Assembly: GCA_013289095.1 (NCBI GenBank)
Contig: JABDAO010000009.1
Location: forward strand, 1 to 55,044
Source of the DNA: Bacteroidota bacterium
Lineage (GTDB): Bacteria > Bacteroidota > Bacteroidia > Palsa-965
Length of the DNA stretch: 55,044 bases
Direction of reading: 5' to 3'
Numbering within the stretch: position 1 is the first letter of the stretch; every line of letters starts with the position of its first letter. Below the pieces are notes generated by a model that saw nothing but the letters and a program-made list of their open reading frames with translations, did not search any database and was not told where the DNA came from. Positions 39,319 to 49,036 of this stretch are shown here, one piece after another. A program made the position numbers and the translations under genes.

Positions 39319-41613
39319 ATGAGGCTATTGCGGAGGATGAGGGAACATTTATTACGGCAACACCTGTTCCGTGATTTCTTTTATTCGTTTGCCTTCCGTT
39401 TGTTACTTATCGATATCAAGAAAAACCATTTTCTGATTGTCTTCTGGGCCATACTCTTTGGCCTGGTTACAAATACTGTTGCTGCCAAGTACGGTGTTCC
39501 CTTTCTCTTTCTGGGGCCAGAGTACAACGACGAGCTTAGCATCTTTTCCTTTTTCATCGTAGGTTTTAGTTGCGGTGGGTTTATCATGGCCACCAATATT
39601 GCCAGTTATATCAAGAATGGGTTCCGTTTCCCATTTCTGGCAACCATGGCCAATCCCTTTATGCGGTTTTGTCTGAACAACTTCCTGATACCGTTGATCT
39701 TTGTGATTGTTTATGCTGTGCACATGATTTCGTTTTTGAAGGAAGAAGCAGTGTTCAGTATGTTTCAGATTGCTGAGCTGATCACGGCATTCCTTGTCGG
39801 CAACATGATCTTTGCGTTCATCACCTTTACCTATTTCTTCCGTACCAACAAAGACATTTTCAAGCTCTATGGCATCCTCAACAAACCGATGAAGGACGAC
39901 CGCGAAGCATTCCGCATGCGTAAAAGCAATACAAACGGACAACGCAACCCCTACCTCATCAAAGAATCGCGCGACTGGTATGTGGAGACCTTCCTGGCCT
40001 GGCCGCTTCGCACCAAGCTTGTAAGACCTGTAAGGCATTATAAGAAAGAAATGCTCATGGCCGTGTTCCGTCAGAACCACCGCAATGCATCTTACTTTCA
40101 GGCCATCACCATTTTTAGTCTGATTGCCCTGGGCCTGTTACGCCACTATACCGTGTTCGAGATTCCTGCCGGGGCCAGTCTTTTCCTCTTATTTACGGTA
40201 GCCATTATGATCTTCAGTTCACTCTATTCCTGGTTCCGCGGATGGGCAACTGCCGTGCTCGTGATTGCGATACTGATGGTAAACTATATGCACAAAGTTG
40301 AGTTCCTCAGCGAAAGCAGCAAGGCCTACGGATTAGATTACACCGTACCTCCGGCTCCCTTCACCTATCAGCGGCTCCGGGCTTACGACAACGATGCAAC
40401 CCTGCGAACCGGCGACAGCCTGCATACACTCGAAATCCTTGAAAAATGGAAGGCAAAGAATTCTAACATCGGCGATACTCTTCACAAACCCAAACTGGTG
40501 CTCATCAATGTGAGCGGTGGAGGTTTGCGTTCTTCGCTGTGGACGTTTTATGCCTTGAGTTATATAGACAGCATTACCCAGGGCAAGCTCATCAAACATA
40601 CCGAACTCATCACCGGTTCATCGGGAGGCATGGTGGGTGCCGCTTACCTGCGGGAGTTGTATATGCAGCGCCAGGACAATCAACTGAAACATTACATCAA
40701 CAGCACGTATATCAACCAGATCTCGAAAGACATCCTGAACCCCATTGCCTTTTCAATTGCCACGAGCGAGTGGTTCATCCATCTCCGCCGGTACAAGGTA
40801 GGCGATCAGAATTTTGTGATGGACCGGGGCTATTCGCTCGAACAAAAACTCAACGAAAACACCCGGGTATTCGAAGGCAAGACCCTGGGGTATTACCAGG
40901 CCCCCGAAGCCAGCGCCGACATACCGATGATGATTTTTTCGCCCTCCATCGTCAATGATGGACGAAAACTCCTGATCTCCCCTCAGGGAATTTCTTACCT
41001 CGCCCAGAATTTTCCGAGCAAGAACATCGAAGGCAAACAACTTATCAACTCGATTGAATATTCACGTTTCTTTCAGCAACAGCATCCGCTCAAAACACTG
41101 TTCACCAGCGTGCTCCGCATGAGCGCTACATTCCCCTATATCTCTCCCTTGGTGCTCCTCCCCAGCGAGCCACGCATTGAAGTGATGGATGCCGGGCTGC
41201 GCGATAATTACGGACTGGAAACAACGCTCCGGTTTTTGGAAGTATTCAACGACTGGATCTCCAAAAACACAAGCGGAGTGCTGATTATACAGCTACGCGA
41301 CAAACACATGGAAGCCCCCATCGACGACGACCCATTCCCTACCCTGTTCCAATCGTTCTCCACCCCCATGGGCAGCTTTTACGGAAACCTGTTTGCCGTG
41401 CAGGATCTCAATCAAAACCTCGAAATACAATCGGCCGATCATTGGGTGAAGACCCATGTAAACATTGTACGGCTGGAACTTCAGAACGAAACCAACGACC
41501 ATATCTCTCTTTCCTGGCATCTTACCCACAAAGAGAAACGCAAAGTGTTTAATTCCCTGCGTCTGCCCGAAAACCAGCAAGGGGTAAGGAAGATTGCGGA
41601 GTTGCTGGAGTGA
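39319..41613 (+). CDS. Membrane-anchored patatin-like phospholipase
   Basis: About 6-7 N-terminal TM segments, then VLINVSGGGLRSSLWTFYAL, TGSSGGMVGAAYLREL (GXSXG) and MDAGLRDNYG. Confidence 0.78.
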   Translation: MRLLRRMREHLLRQHLFRDFFYSFAFRLLLIDIKKNHFLIVFWAILFGLVTNTVAAKYGVPFLFLGPEYNDELSIFSFFIVGFSCGGFIMATNIASYIKNGFRFPFLATMANPFMRFCLNNFLIPLIFVIVYAVHMISFLKEEAVFSMFQIAELITAFLVGNMIFAFITFTYFFRTNKDIFKLYGILNKPMKDDREAFRMRKSNTNGQRNPYLIKESRDWYVETFLAWPLRTKLVRPVRHYKKEMLMAVFRQNHRNASYFQAITIFSLIALGLLRHYTVFEIPAGASLFLLFTVAIMIFSSLYSWFRGWATAVLVIAILMVNYMHKVEFLSESSKAYGLDYTVPPAPFTYQRLRAYDNDATLRTGDSLHTLEILEKWKAKNSNIGDTLHKPKLVLINVSGGGLRSSLWTFYALSYIDSITQGKLIKHTELITGSSGGMVGAAYLRELYMQRQDNQLKHYINSTYINQISKDILNPIAFSIATSEWFIHLRRYKVGDQNFVMDRGYSLEQKLNENTRVFEGKTLGYYQAPEASADIPMMIFSPSIVNDGRKLLISPQGISYLAQNFPSKNIEGKQLINSIEYSRFFQQQHPLKTLFTSVLRMSATFPYISPLVLLPSEPRIEVMDAGLRDNYGLETTLRFLEVFNDWISKNTSGVLIIQLRDKHMEAPIDDDPFPTLFQSFSTPMGSFYGNLFAVQDLNQNLEIQSADHWVKTHVNIVRLELQNETNDHISLSWHLTHKEKRKVFNSLRLPENQQGVRKIAELLE

Positions 41614-41640
41614 TGGGATCGGTAGCGGCTTCGCTAGGCC

Positions 41641-41735
41641 CCGCTAGGCGAAGCCTCCAGGCTTCGCCCGATTTTTTTTGTAGCGTCCACGCTACACGGA
41701 AAGCATAGAAAATTAGTGCTGCAGATTTCGAATCC
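41641..41735. repeat. REP/BIME-like unit A: hairpin GGCGAAGCC-TCCA-GGCTTCGCC, T8, hairpin TGTAGCG-TCCA-CGCTACA, 35-bp tail
   Basis: First of three copies; identical to copy C over 95 bp except one base. Confidence 0.92.
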
Positions 41736-41795
41736 CCGCTAGGCGAAGCCTCCAGGCTTCGCCCGATTTTTTTTGTAGCGTCCACGCTACACGGA
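41736..41795. repeat. REP/BIME-like unit B (60-bp core, no 35-bp tail)
   Basis: Core identical to unit A. Confidence 0.92.
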
Positions 41796-41817
41796 GCTTG
41801 CTAGGCGAAGCTAGGCC

Positions 41818-41912
41818 CCGCTAGGCGAAGCCTCCAGGCTTCGCCTGATTTTTTTTGTAGCGTCCACGCTACACGGAAAGCATAGAAAATTAGTGCTGCA
41901 GATTTCGAATCC
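41818..41912. repeat. REP/BIME-like unit C (60-bp core + 35-bp tail)
   Basis: Matches unit A with one substitution (CCCG to CCTG). Confidence 0.92.
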
Positions 41913-42015
41913 ATAAGATATTTCCTACCTTGGTCTGAAATTCATCAGAGGAACAAAACCACAAACCTCTGCATTTCGCTCAGGCCAAAGCTAACGGCTA
42001 AAAAACGGAGCTATC

Positions 42016-42591
42016 ATGTCTACCGGCTACCAGATAAAAGATCAGGATGCGGCTTACTTCGTCACCTTCCAGGTTGTGAATTGGATCGACATCTTTTCCA
42101 GACAAATCTATCGCGAAATCGTGATCAGCGGTCTTCGTTATTGTATGCTAAATAAAGGTCTTGCCGTTTATGCGTACGTAATAATGAGTAACCATCTGCA
42201 CTTGCTTATCAGAGGTGTGAATGGCAATCTGAGCGGAATTATACGCGATCTGAAGAGTTATACCAGCAAACAAATGATAGAGGCCATCAAAGATTTCCCC
42301 GAAAGCCGCCGGGAATGGATGCTCATGTGTTTTGCCTACGCAGCAGGGGGGACAGCACGCAACAAATACTACCAGGTATGGACACATGAGAATCATGCCA
42401 TGCTTGTATACAGCCCGGGGTTTTGCAATGAAAAACTGACCTATATCCACATGAATCCTGTTCGTGCCGGTATCGTACAAAAACCGGAAGAATATATCTA
42501 TAGCAGTGCAAAAAACTATGCTGGGTTGGACGGAATTCTGGATGTAAATGTCATCGGCTTAGGAATGCTGGGCGTTGATCGGGTTTATTGA
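42016..42591 (+). mobile_element. REP-associated tyrosine transposase (RAYT / Y1 HUH transposase)
   Basis: YFVTFQVVNWIDIFSRQIYREIV...AYVIMSNHLHLLIRG (HUH motif HLH)...YIHMNPVRAGIVQKPEEYIYSSAKNYAG; flanked by REP-like hairpins. Confidence 0.9.
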
Positions 42592-42593
42592 TA

Positions 42594-42641
42594 TGTAGCG
42601 AAGACGCTAGACGCAAGTCGAACAATGCCTGGAGGCTTCGC
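42594..42641. repeat. Degenerate REP-like element 3' of the RAYT, partly inverted
   Basis: TGTAGCGAAGACGCTA and GCCTGGAGGCTTCGC (reverse complement of GCGAAGCCTCCAGGC in units A-C). Confidence 0.7.
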
Positions 42642-42856
42642 TCAGATTGGGATAGACCGGGCCGACAGGGGCGAGTTTATTCAACTGCCTGAAGTCATTG
42701 CTCAGGGCAAGCAGATCTATAAAAAACAGAGATCTTTGCTGTATTCTGTTTAAGACAATCCGCCTCCAGGCTTGGTCTGACTATTTCGCAGCGTTTACTC
42801 CACAAGACCTGGTTCGCAGGCACATCGGGAATCCATCTCTTTCGTACCTTCGCCCC

Positions 42857-43570
42857 ATGCATCTTTTCTATACCCCCGATATCAACAGCGAAATCTACAC
42901 CCTTTCTGAAGAAGAGAGCAAGCACGCCGTGCGTGTGCTCAGGCTTCAGATTGGAGATGTCATACAACTTATAGATGGAAAAGGCACCCTTTTTCAGGCT
43001 ACAGTTGCCGAAAACCATCCCAAACGTTGTACCGTACACATCACCGATGTTCAGAAAGAATACGAAAAACGCGGTTTTCATCTGCATATTGCCATGGCCC
43101 CCACCAAGAACATGGAACGTACCGAATGGTTTTTGGAAAAAGCGGTGGAGATAGGTCTGGATGAATTTACTCCTTTGCAATGCGAACACTCAGAACGGGT
43201 GATCGTAAAAACAGAAAGACTGCATAAGATTGCGGTTTCAGCCATGAAACAAAGCCTCAAAGCCTATGAGCCTAAACTGAATGAGCTTTGTTCGTTTTCA
43301 AAATTTGTAAAGGCTATGCACGGGTTCGGGGGCCTGAAATTCATCGCGCATTGTGAAAGAGCTGGGTTTATGCCCGATCTTTTGAAAAACAAAACCGTAC
43401 ACGGACAAGACACCCTGGTACTGATAGGCCCGGAAGGTGATTTCTCTGCGGATGAAATCAAGCTTGCTTCGGAGAATGGGTTTATGGAAATCAGTCTGGG
43501 CAAAAGCCGGCTTCGTACCGAAACCGCTGCCCTGGCCGCCACCATGACCCTAAATCTTGCAAATGAATAG
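42857..43570 (+). CDS. rsmE: 16S rRNA (uracil(1498)-N(3))-methyltransferase
   Basis: MHLFYTPDINSEIYTLSEEESKHAVRVLRLQIGD...VLIGPEGDFSADEI...SLGKSRLRTETAALAA. Confidence 0.95.
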   Translation: MHLFYTPDINSEIYTLSEEESKHAVRVLRLQIGDVIQLIDGKGTLFQATVAENHPKRCTVHITDVQKEYEKRGFHLHIAMAPTKNMERTEWFLEKAVEIGLDEFTPLQCEHSERVIVKTERLHKIAVSAMKQSLKAYEPKLNELCSFSKFVKAMHGFGGLKFIAHCERAGFMPDLLKNKTVHGQDTLVLIGPEGDFSADEIKLASENGFMEISLGKSRLRTETAALAATMTLNLANE

Positions 43571-43615
43571 AACTGATTAGATCCCGGTAATAAATCCTAA
43601 ATTTACATCCGAGAT

Positions 43616-44281
43616 ATGACCGCACGCACCTCCCTCCTTCTGTTTCTGTTTTCTGTTTCTGCCTTTATGGGTGCACAACCCAACTATACCTATAAAATTG
43701 CCCGGATGAAATACGAGGGCGGAGGCAACTGGTATGTAAGCCCAACTTCTCTGCCCAATCTGATCAACTTTTGCAATCAAAATCTTGGAACAAAGATCAA
43801 CCCCGACGAGGCTGTTGTGGAACCGGGCAGTCCTGATATTTTCAACTACCCATTCATTCATATTACCGGTAACGGAAACATCGTATTCAGCCAACAGGAA
43901 GCCGAGAACCTGCGTAAATACCTGCTGGGGGGAGGCTTTCTGAACATCAACGACAGCTATGGAATGGACAAGTTTGTCAGGACACAGATGAAAAAGGTGT
44001 TTCCGGAACTTGAATTTGTGGAACTTCCGTTTTCACATCCCATCTATCATCAGAAGTATAATTTCGACAAGGGGGTGCCGAAGATACACGAACACGATGG
44101 CAAACCGCCTCAGGGTTTTGGGCTGATCTGGCAAGGCCGTCTGGTTTGTTTTTATGATTACGAAGCCGATATCGGCGATGGATGGGAAGACCCGCAGGTA
44201 CACCACGACCCCGATGAAAGCCGGCAAAAAGCGCTGAAGATGGGTGCCAATATCCTGTACTTTGTGCTTATGGGAAATTAA
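43616..44281 (+). CDS. DUF4159 domain-containing protein
   Basis: YTYKIARMKYEGGGNWYVSPTSLPNLINFCNQNL...GNIVFSQQEAENLRKYLLGGGFLNINDSYGMD. Confidence 0.82.
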   Translation: MTARTSLLLFLFSVSAFMGAQPNYTYKIARMKYEGGGNWYVSPTSLPNLINFCNQNLGTKINPDEAVVEPGSPDIFNYPFIHITGNGNIVFSQQEAENLRKYLLGGGFLNINDSYGMDKFVRTQMKKVFPELEFVELPFSHPIYHQKYNFDKGVPKIHEHDGKPPQGFGLIWQGRLVCFYDYEADIGDGWEDPQVHHDPDESRQKALKMGANILYFVLMGN

Positions 44282-44343
44282 TAGACAGGTTTATGCAGCG
44301 CAAACAGATTGTTTTTATAAGCCCGGTTTTATCCGATCGATTC

Positions 44344-45018
44344 ATGAAAAAACTCAACATCATTCTATTCCTGATCTTATCCTGTGGCTTCACCAACGCC
44401 CAGCTCCTGAACAGCTTTGGCTTCAACGCCGGTGTGACCATGGCCGATCATATCTGGAGGGTAGCCACCCCTTCCAACCAGCTCGTACCGTATTATTATG
44501 ACGATGCACAGAAATGGGTCTACAACTACAACCTGGCTGTCTTTGCCGAATTCTTTCAAAACGATCATTTCCGGTGGGATTCAGAGATCCAGTACAACCA
44601 CAAAGGCAGTATTGATGTGGATAAAACACATAAAAACGCCAATCTCAAAACAACCACCACGCAACTCTGCTGGAACAACTATCTGAAAATCCGCTATGAG
44701 CTCTACCAGGGTGTGCCGTATTTGCTGCTTGGAATCAGGCTTGAGGATGTGCTGTCTACCGCTTCTGCTTCTCCACCCGTTGAGCGTGGCGCATTCTATA
44801 AGTTACAAGTCACACCGGCAGCAGGAGCCGGATGGGAGTTTATTACCTATGGAAGCATCAAGCCTTTTGTGGAACTTATTTATAATCCCAGTCCGTTAAT
44901 TGGTCCTCCCTCCTACCATGTCGATAATCTGACCCTCTACAACCGGGCTCTGGAATTACGAGTCGGGATAAGGATTGAATTGCAAGGCAAGGAAACCTGC
45001 CCGAAGGTCTACAAGTAA
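44344..45018 (+). CDS. Outer-membrane beta-barrel protein (PorT-like family)
   Basis: Signal peptide MKKLNIILFLILSCGFTNAQ; alternating beta-strand pattern. Confidence 0.65.
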   Translation: MKKLNIILFLILSCGFTNAQLLNSFGFNAGVTMADHIWRVATPSNQLVPYYYDDAQKWVYNYNLAVFAEFFQNDHFRWDSEIQYNHKGSIDVDKTHKNANLKTTTTQLCWNNYLKIRYELYQGVPYLLLGIRLEDVLSTASASPPVERGAFYKLQVTPAAGAGWEFITYGSIKPFVELIYNPSPLIGPPSYHVDNLTLYNRALELRVGIRIELQGKETCPKVYK

Positions 45019-45097
45019 GAAAGAGAAAGCTGAGAGAAACAGAAAGAGGGAAAAAGCTGACTTTTTCCCTCTTTCTGTTTCTCTATCTCTTTCTTAC
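45015..45097. terminator. Long bidirectional terminator-like hairpin between convergent genes
   Basis: GTAAGAAAGAGA..AGAGAAACAGAAAGAGGGAAAAAG / CTTTTTCCCTCTTTCTGTTTCTCT..TCTCTTTCTTAC: 24-bp + 12-bp stem, loop CTGA; includes both stop codons. Confidence 0.9.
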
Positions 45098-45420
45098 CTT
45101 CTGTGTCCGTAGTACCGACCGCCTCTGTATCCATGGTATCCACCGTGGCCATAAAACCGTGGGCCTACAAAAGGAAAGAATGGAACTAATGGGGGGATTG
45201 GCACAGGTGGAAGCAATACTGCTGGCGCTCCCCATCCTCCATAATACCCCGGGCGGGCGTAACCATAACCATGTCCGTAATAACCATGGCCGTAATAACC
45301 TCCGTGCCCGTGGTAATGCCCCCCTCCGCGACCATGACCATAAAAATTTGAGTTTCCTGCCTGTGATGTGCCCGCTATGGTGATGAACACGAGCAAGGCG
45401 ATAAATCTGAACGTTTTCAT
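45094..45420 (-). CDS. Secreted Gly/Tyr/His-rich low-complexity protein
   Basis: Signal peptide MKTFRFIALLVFITIAGTSQA, then YGHGRGGGHYHGHGGYYGHGYYGHGYGY... Confidence 0.7.
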   Translation of the reverse strand: MKTFRFIALLVFITIAGTSQAGNSNFYGHGRGGGHYHGHGGYYGHGYYGHGYGYARPGYYGGWGAPAVLLPPVPIPPLVPFFPFVGPRFYGHGGYHGYRGGRYYGHRR

Positions 45421-45780
45421 AATTTTCTGTTGTTGGTTAACTAGTAGAGGTAATTCAAATCGCGGGCCAGGATCTTGGTATTGGGTCAGAAATCTGGTTA
45501 TCTAATCCTTTTCTAACTCCAATAATCAAAGGCTTTTCCACGTTAATAAAGAACTATGGGGATATGACTCCGGTTAGCCTATAGCGTTTAATTGATGAGC
45601 AAAAATAGCAGCTTAAACACTTCTTCTTACGCATCCGGTAACCGGCAGGTTGCAAGACCCGTGAAATAAACGCTCTTTTTTGTTACGTGCAGCCTGCTAT
45701 GCCTCTGGCGATAGCAGAGTAGGGATTAAACTAAGCTTGATTCAGCAGAACCGCTTATCTTTACCTCAACCCTTGAATGT

Positions 45781-47511
45781 TTGAGACGCCTGCTCCTACT
45801 TCTTTCCCTGCTCCTGGCCTTCCTGAACGGAAACGGGCAGAATGCGTTCACACTCGATATCCATCCTGATCCGGGATCGGATAACCTCACCAAATACGAG
45901 TATAAAAAACTGTTCCATACCAAGGCCGAGACCGGCAAAGAACTCCGCCGGTTTCTGTTCAATCTCTACGATGAGGCTTACCTGGGGGCCATAATCGACA
46001 GCATCAAGCAAGACTCCCTGCATACCAGGGCCTGGATCCAGACGGGGAAAAAATATACCTGGGCGCACCTTTCGCGTGGAAATGTGGATGAGGGAATGCT
46101 CAGCCTGGTGGGTTTCAGGGACAAGTTGTATGCAGGCAAACCTTTTTACTACCGAGAAGTGGCCCGTCTGGAAGAACAGCTTTTGAAACAATGCGAAAAC
46201 AACGGGTATCCGTTTGCCCAGGTAAAACTCGACAGTGTATTTGTTAAAGGCGATGAGTTCAGGGCAAGACTGGCGCTGGATAAGAACAAATACATCCTCA
46301 TCGACAGTGTCGTCATCAAGGGCAACGCAAAAATTGCCCCGGCCTATCTCTATAGCTATCTGGGCATCAAACCGGGCGATGCCTATAACGAAAGCCGTGT
46401 GGCGGCCATCCGGGCCAGACTTAAAGAAATGGCATTTATCACCGAACAGAAACCACCAGAAATTGTTTTCGGAGAAAAGACAACCAAGCTCATTCTATAT
46501 CTTCAAAAACGAAAAGCAAGCCAGTTTGATGGCATCCTGGGCCTGGTTCCAAACCCTACCACCGGCAAGGTCGACTTTACGGGCGATGTCACCCTCAAAC
46601 TGCAAAACAGTTTCAATCACGGCGAAATTATTGACATCAACTGGCGTAAACTGCAGGCACAGGCACAAACCCTGAATGTGAAACTCAATTATCCCTTCCT
46701 TTTTTCAACCCCGATTGGGGTTGACTATGCCCTGACACTCTTTAAACAGGACAGCACTTATCTTAATGTAAACCAGCAATTTGCAGTTCAATACCTGCTA
46801 GGCGGGGGCAGTTATTTCAAAGTCTTTGTCAACAGCCGGATATCCAGTTTGCTTTCTACCAGCGGGCTCGAAACAGCAACCGTTCTGCCCGATTATGCAG
46901 ATGTCAGTTCGCTAACCTATGGCCTGGGGTTCAGGACCCAAAAACTGGATTACAAGTTCAACCCAACCAAGGGATATACCTTTAGCATCTCTGCGGCAGC
47001 AGGTACCAAGACCATCAAAGAGAACCCAAACGTGAACCCTGTACTCTATCAAAACATGAAACTGAGTAGCAATCAGTACAATGCAGATATGCAGGCGGAA
47101 TATTATTTCCCCCTCGGTGGAAGAAACGTGATCAAAACAGCCTTTAACGGAGCATTTATAAGTGCAGACAACCTTTTTCAGAACGAACTCTTCCGCATCG
47201 GGGGCCTCAACGCACTCCGGGGGTTTGATGAAGAAAGCATCTATGCCTCCACCTATGGGATCTTTACCCTGGAGTATCATTATATCCTGGAACAGAACTC
47301 CTATATTTTCCTCTTTGCCGATGGGGCCTGGTATGAAGACAGCCAGTTTAACCAATATGTACAGGATACGCCCATAGGCTTGGGCGCCGGGATCCGGTTT
47401 GATACCAAGGCCGGGATTTTTTCCATCAGCTATGCACTTGGTAAGCAATACAGCAATCCGTTTGAGTTTAAATCGGGTAAGATCAATTTCGGGTTTGTAA
47501 GTTTGTTTTAG
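45781..47511 (+). CDS. BamA/TamA-like outer membrane protein (POTRA + Omp85 barrel)
   Basis: POTRA-like ILIDSVVIKGNAKIAPAYLYSYLGIKPGDAYNE; barrel end FRIGGLNALRGFDEESIYAS; terminal Phe. TTG start. Confidence 0.85.
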   Translation: MRRLLLLLSLLLAFLNGNGQNAFTLDIHPDPGSDNLTKYEYKKLFHTKAETGKELRRFLFNLYDEAYLGAIIDSIKQDSLHTRAWIQTGKKYTWAHLSRGNVDEGMLSLVGFRDKLYAGKPFYYREVARLEEQLLKQCENNGYPFAQVKLDSVFVKGDEFRARLALDKNKYILIDSVVIKGNAKIAPAYLYSYLGIKPGDAYNESRVAAIRARLKEMAFITEQKPPEIVFGEKTTKLILYLQKRKASQFDGILGLVPNPTTGKVDFTGDVTLKLQNSFNHGEIIDINWRKLQAQAQTLNVKLNYPFLFSTPIGVDYALTLFKQDSTYLNVNQQFAVQYLLGGGSYFKVFVNSRISSLLSTSGLETATVLPDYADVSSLTYGLGFRTQKLDYKFNPTKGYTFSISAAAGTKTIKENPNVNPVLYQNMKLSSNQYNADMQAEYYFPLGGRNVIKTAFNGAFISADNLFQNELFRIGGLNALRGFDEESIYASTYGIFTLEYHYILEQNSYIFLFADGAWYEDSQFNQYVQDTPIGLGAGIRFDTKAGIFSISYALGKQYSNPFEFKSGKINFGFVSLF

Positions 47512-47651
47512 ACATTTCTAACGGCTTCACCATTCACCGGGTCAGCAGCCCTTGTAAATAATAGCTACCTTTAACCGGGATTTCAGTGCAGCGATGAAGC
47601 GTGTTGGCGTTTTAACGCTGGCATCCCAGGTATACCGTCTCTAAAACAAAC

Positions 47652-49019
47652 ATGGAACTTCTCTTTCTGCTCGTTGGTATTTTAGTTGGTATTGCGGGGG
47701 CCTGGCTGTTCTTCCGAAATGGGAAAGGCGATACCCAGACCGCCATCCTCCAGACCCGGCTTGAGGCTTCGGCCGGTCAGATAGAACGTCTCAACACAGA
47801 ACTGAAGGCCCTGGATGAAAAATCAGCCCGCGAGCTGCGTTCAGAAAAAGACAAACTCGAAACCGAAATTAAAAGCCTTACCGGAAAACTCCAGGATTCA
47901 CGAACCAGTCTGGCCCGGGAAGAAGAAACGCTCAAAGCTCAGAAAGAAACGCTCGATACCCTTCGCAAAGAACTGGACCTCGTTCATAAGAAATACAGCA
48001 CCGAGTTCGAAAATATTGCCAGCAAAATACTCGAAGAAAAAAGCCTGAAATTCACCGAACAGAACAAAACAAATCTCGACATCATCCTCAACCCGCTGAA
48101 GGAACGGATACGCGATTTTGAGCTGAAGGTGGATAAAACCTACAAAGCCGAATCAGACGAACGCATCACCCTGAAGGCTGAAATCAAAAACCTGGTCGAA
48201 CTCAATACCAAGATTAGTCAGGAAGCCAACAACCTGGCAACCGCACTGAAAGGCGACAATAAAATGCAGGGAAACTGGGGCGAAGTGATCCTCGAAAAAA
48301 TACTGGAACGTTCGGGCCTGGAGAAAGACCGTGAATACCGTACCCAATTCGTGACCAACAATGTGGATGGTTCGATCATAAAACCCGATGTCGTGGTGAT
48401 GCTGCCGGATGAAAAACACATCATCATCGATTCGAAGGTTTCGCTTGTTGCCTATGAAGCAATGGTGAATGCACCGGAGGAAGAATTCCGTCAAAAATTC
48501 CTGAAAGCTCACCTGGAATCAATCAAAGCCCATGTCAAGGGGTTGAGCGAAAAGAATTATGCCACCTCCAAAGAATTTGATACGCCCGATTTTGTACTCC
48601 TCTTTATTCCGATCGAATCGTCCTTTTCTATTGCCGTACAGGCTGATGCAGAGCTGTTTAACTATGCATGGGACAAGAAAGTGGTCATTGTAAGCCCCTC
48701 TACCCTGCTGGCTACATTGCGAACTGTGGCAAGTATGTGGAAACAGCAAAAACAAACAGCCAATGCCCTGGAGATAGCCGCAGAAGGTGGCAAGCTTTAT
48801 GATAAGTTTGTAGGCTTTGTGGAAGACCTCATTTTGGTTGGCCGCAAGATGGAGGAAGCAAAAGGCACTTATGGCGAAGCCATGAAAAAGCTCAGCGAGG
48901 GAACCGGAAACCTGGTTGGAAGAGCAGAGAAAATGAAGAAACTAGGAGCAAAAGTGAGTAAACTATTACCCCCGCGTCTGGTCGAACGGGGCGAGGAGAA
49001 TGAGCATTCTCCCGATTAA
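47652..49019 (+). CDS. rmuC: DNA recombination protein RmuC
   Basis: N-terminal TM, coiled coil, then MQGNWGEVILEKILERSGLEKDREY...IIDSKVSLVAYEAMV. Confidence 0.96.
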   Translation: MELLFLLVGILVGIAGAWLFFRNGKGDTQTAILQTRLEASAGQIERLNTELKALDEKSARELRSEKDKLETEIKSLTGKLQDSRTSLAREEETLKAQKETLDTLRKELDLVHKKYSTEFENIASKILEEKSLKFTEQNKTNLDIILNPLKERIRDFELKVDKTYKAESDERITLKAEIKNLVELNTKISQEANNLATALKGDNKMQGNWGEVILEKILERSGLEKDREYRTQFVTNNVDGSIIKPDVVVMLPDEKHIIIDSKVSLVAYEAMVNAPEEEFRQKFLKAHLESIKAHVKGLSEKNYATSKEFDTPDFVLLFIPIESSFSIAVQADAELFNYAWDKKVVIVSPSTLLATLRTVASMWKQQKQTANALEIAAEGGKLYDKFVGFVEDLILVGRKMEEAKGTYGEAMKKLSEGTGNLVGRAEKMKKLGAKVSKLLPPRLVERGEENEHSPD

Positions 49020-49036
49020 CTAAATTCTGTAGTGAG

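Noticed and set aside
41886-41912. tRNA 3' end (GATTTCGAATCC in the BIME tail)
   Set aside because: No acceptor or anticodon stem can be built around it; it is part of the repeated 35-bp tail.
42016-42591. Complete IS200/IS605 element
   Set aside because: No tnpB/iscB-type partner; the protein and flanking REP hairpins fit RAYT better.
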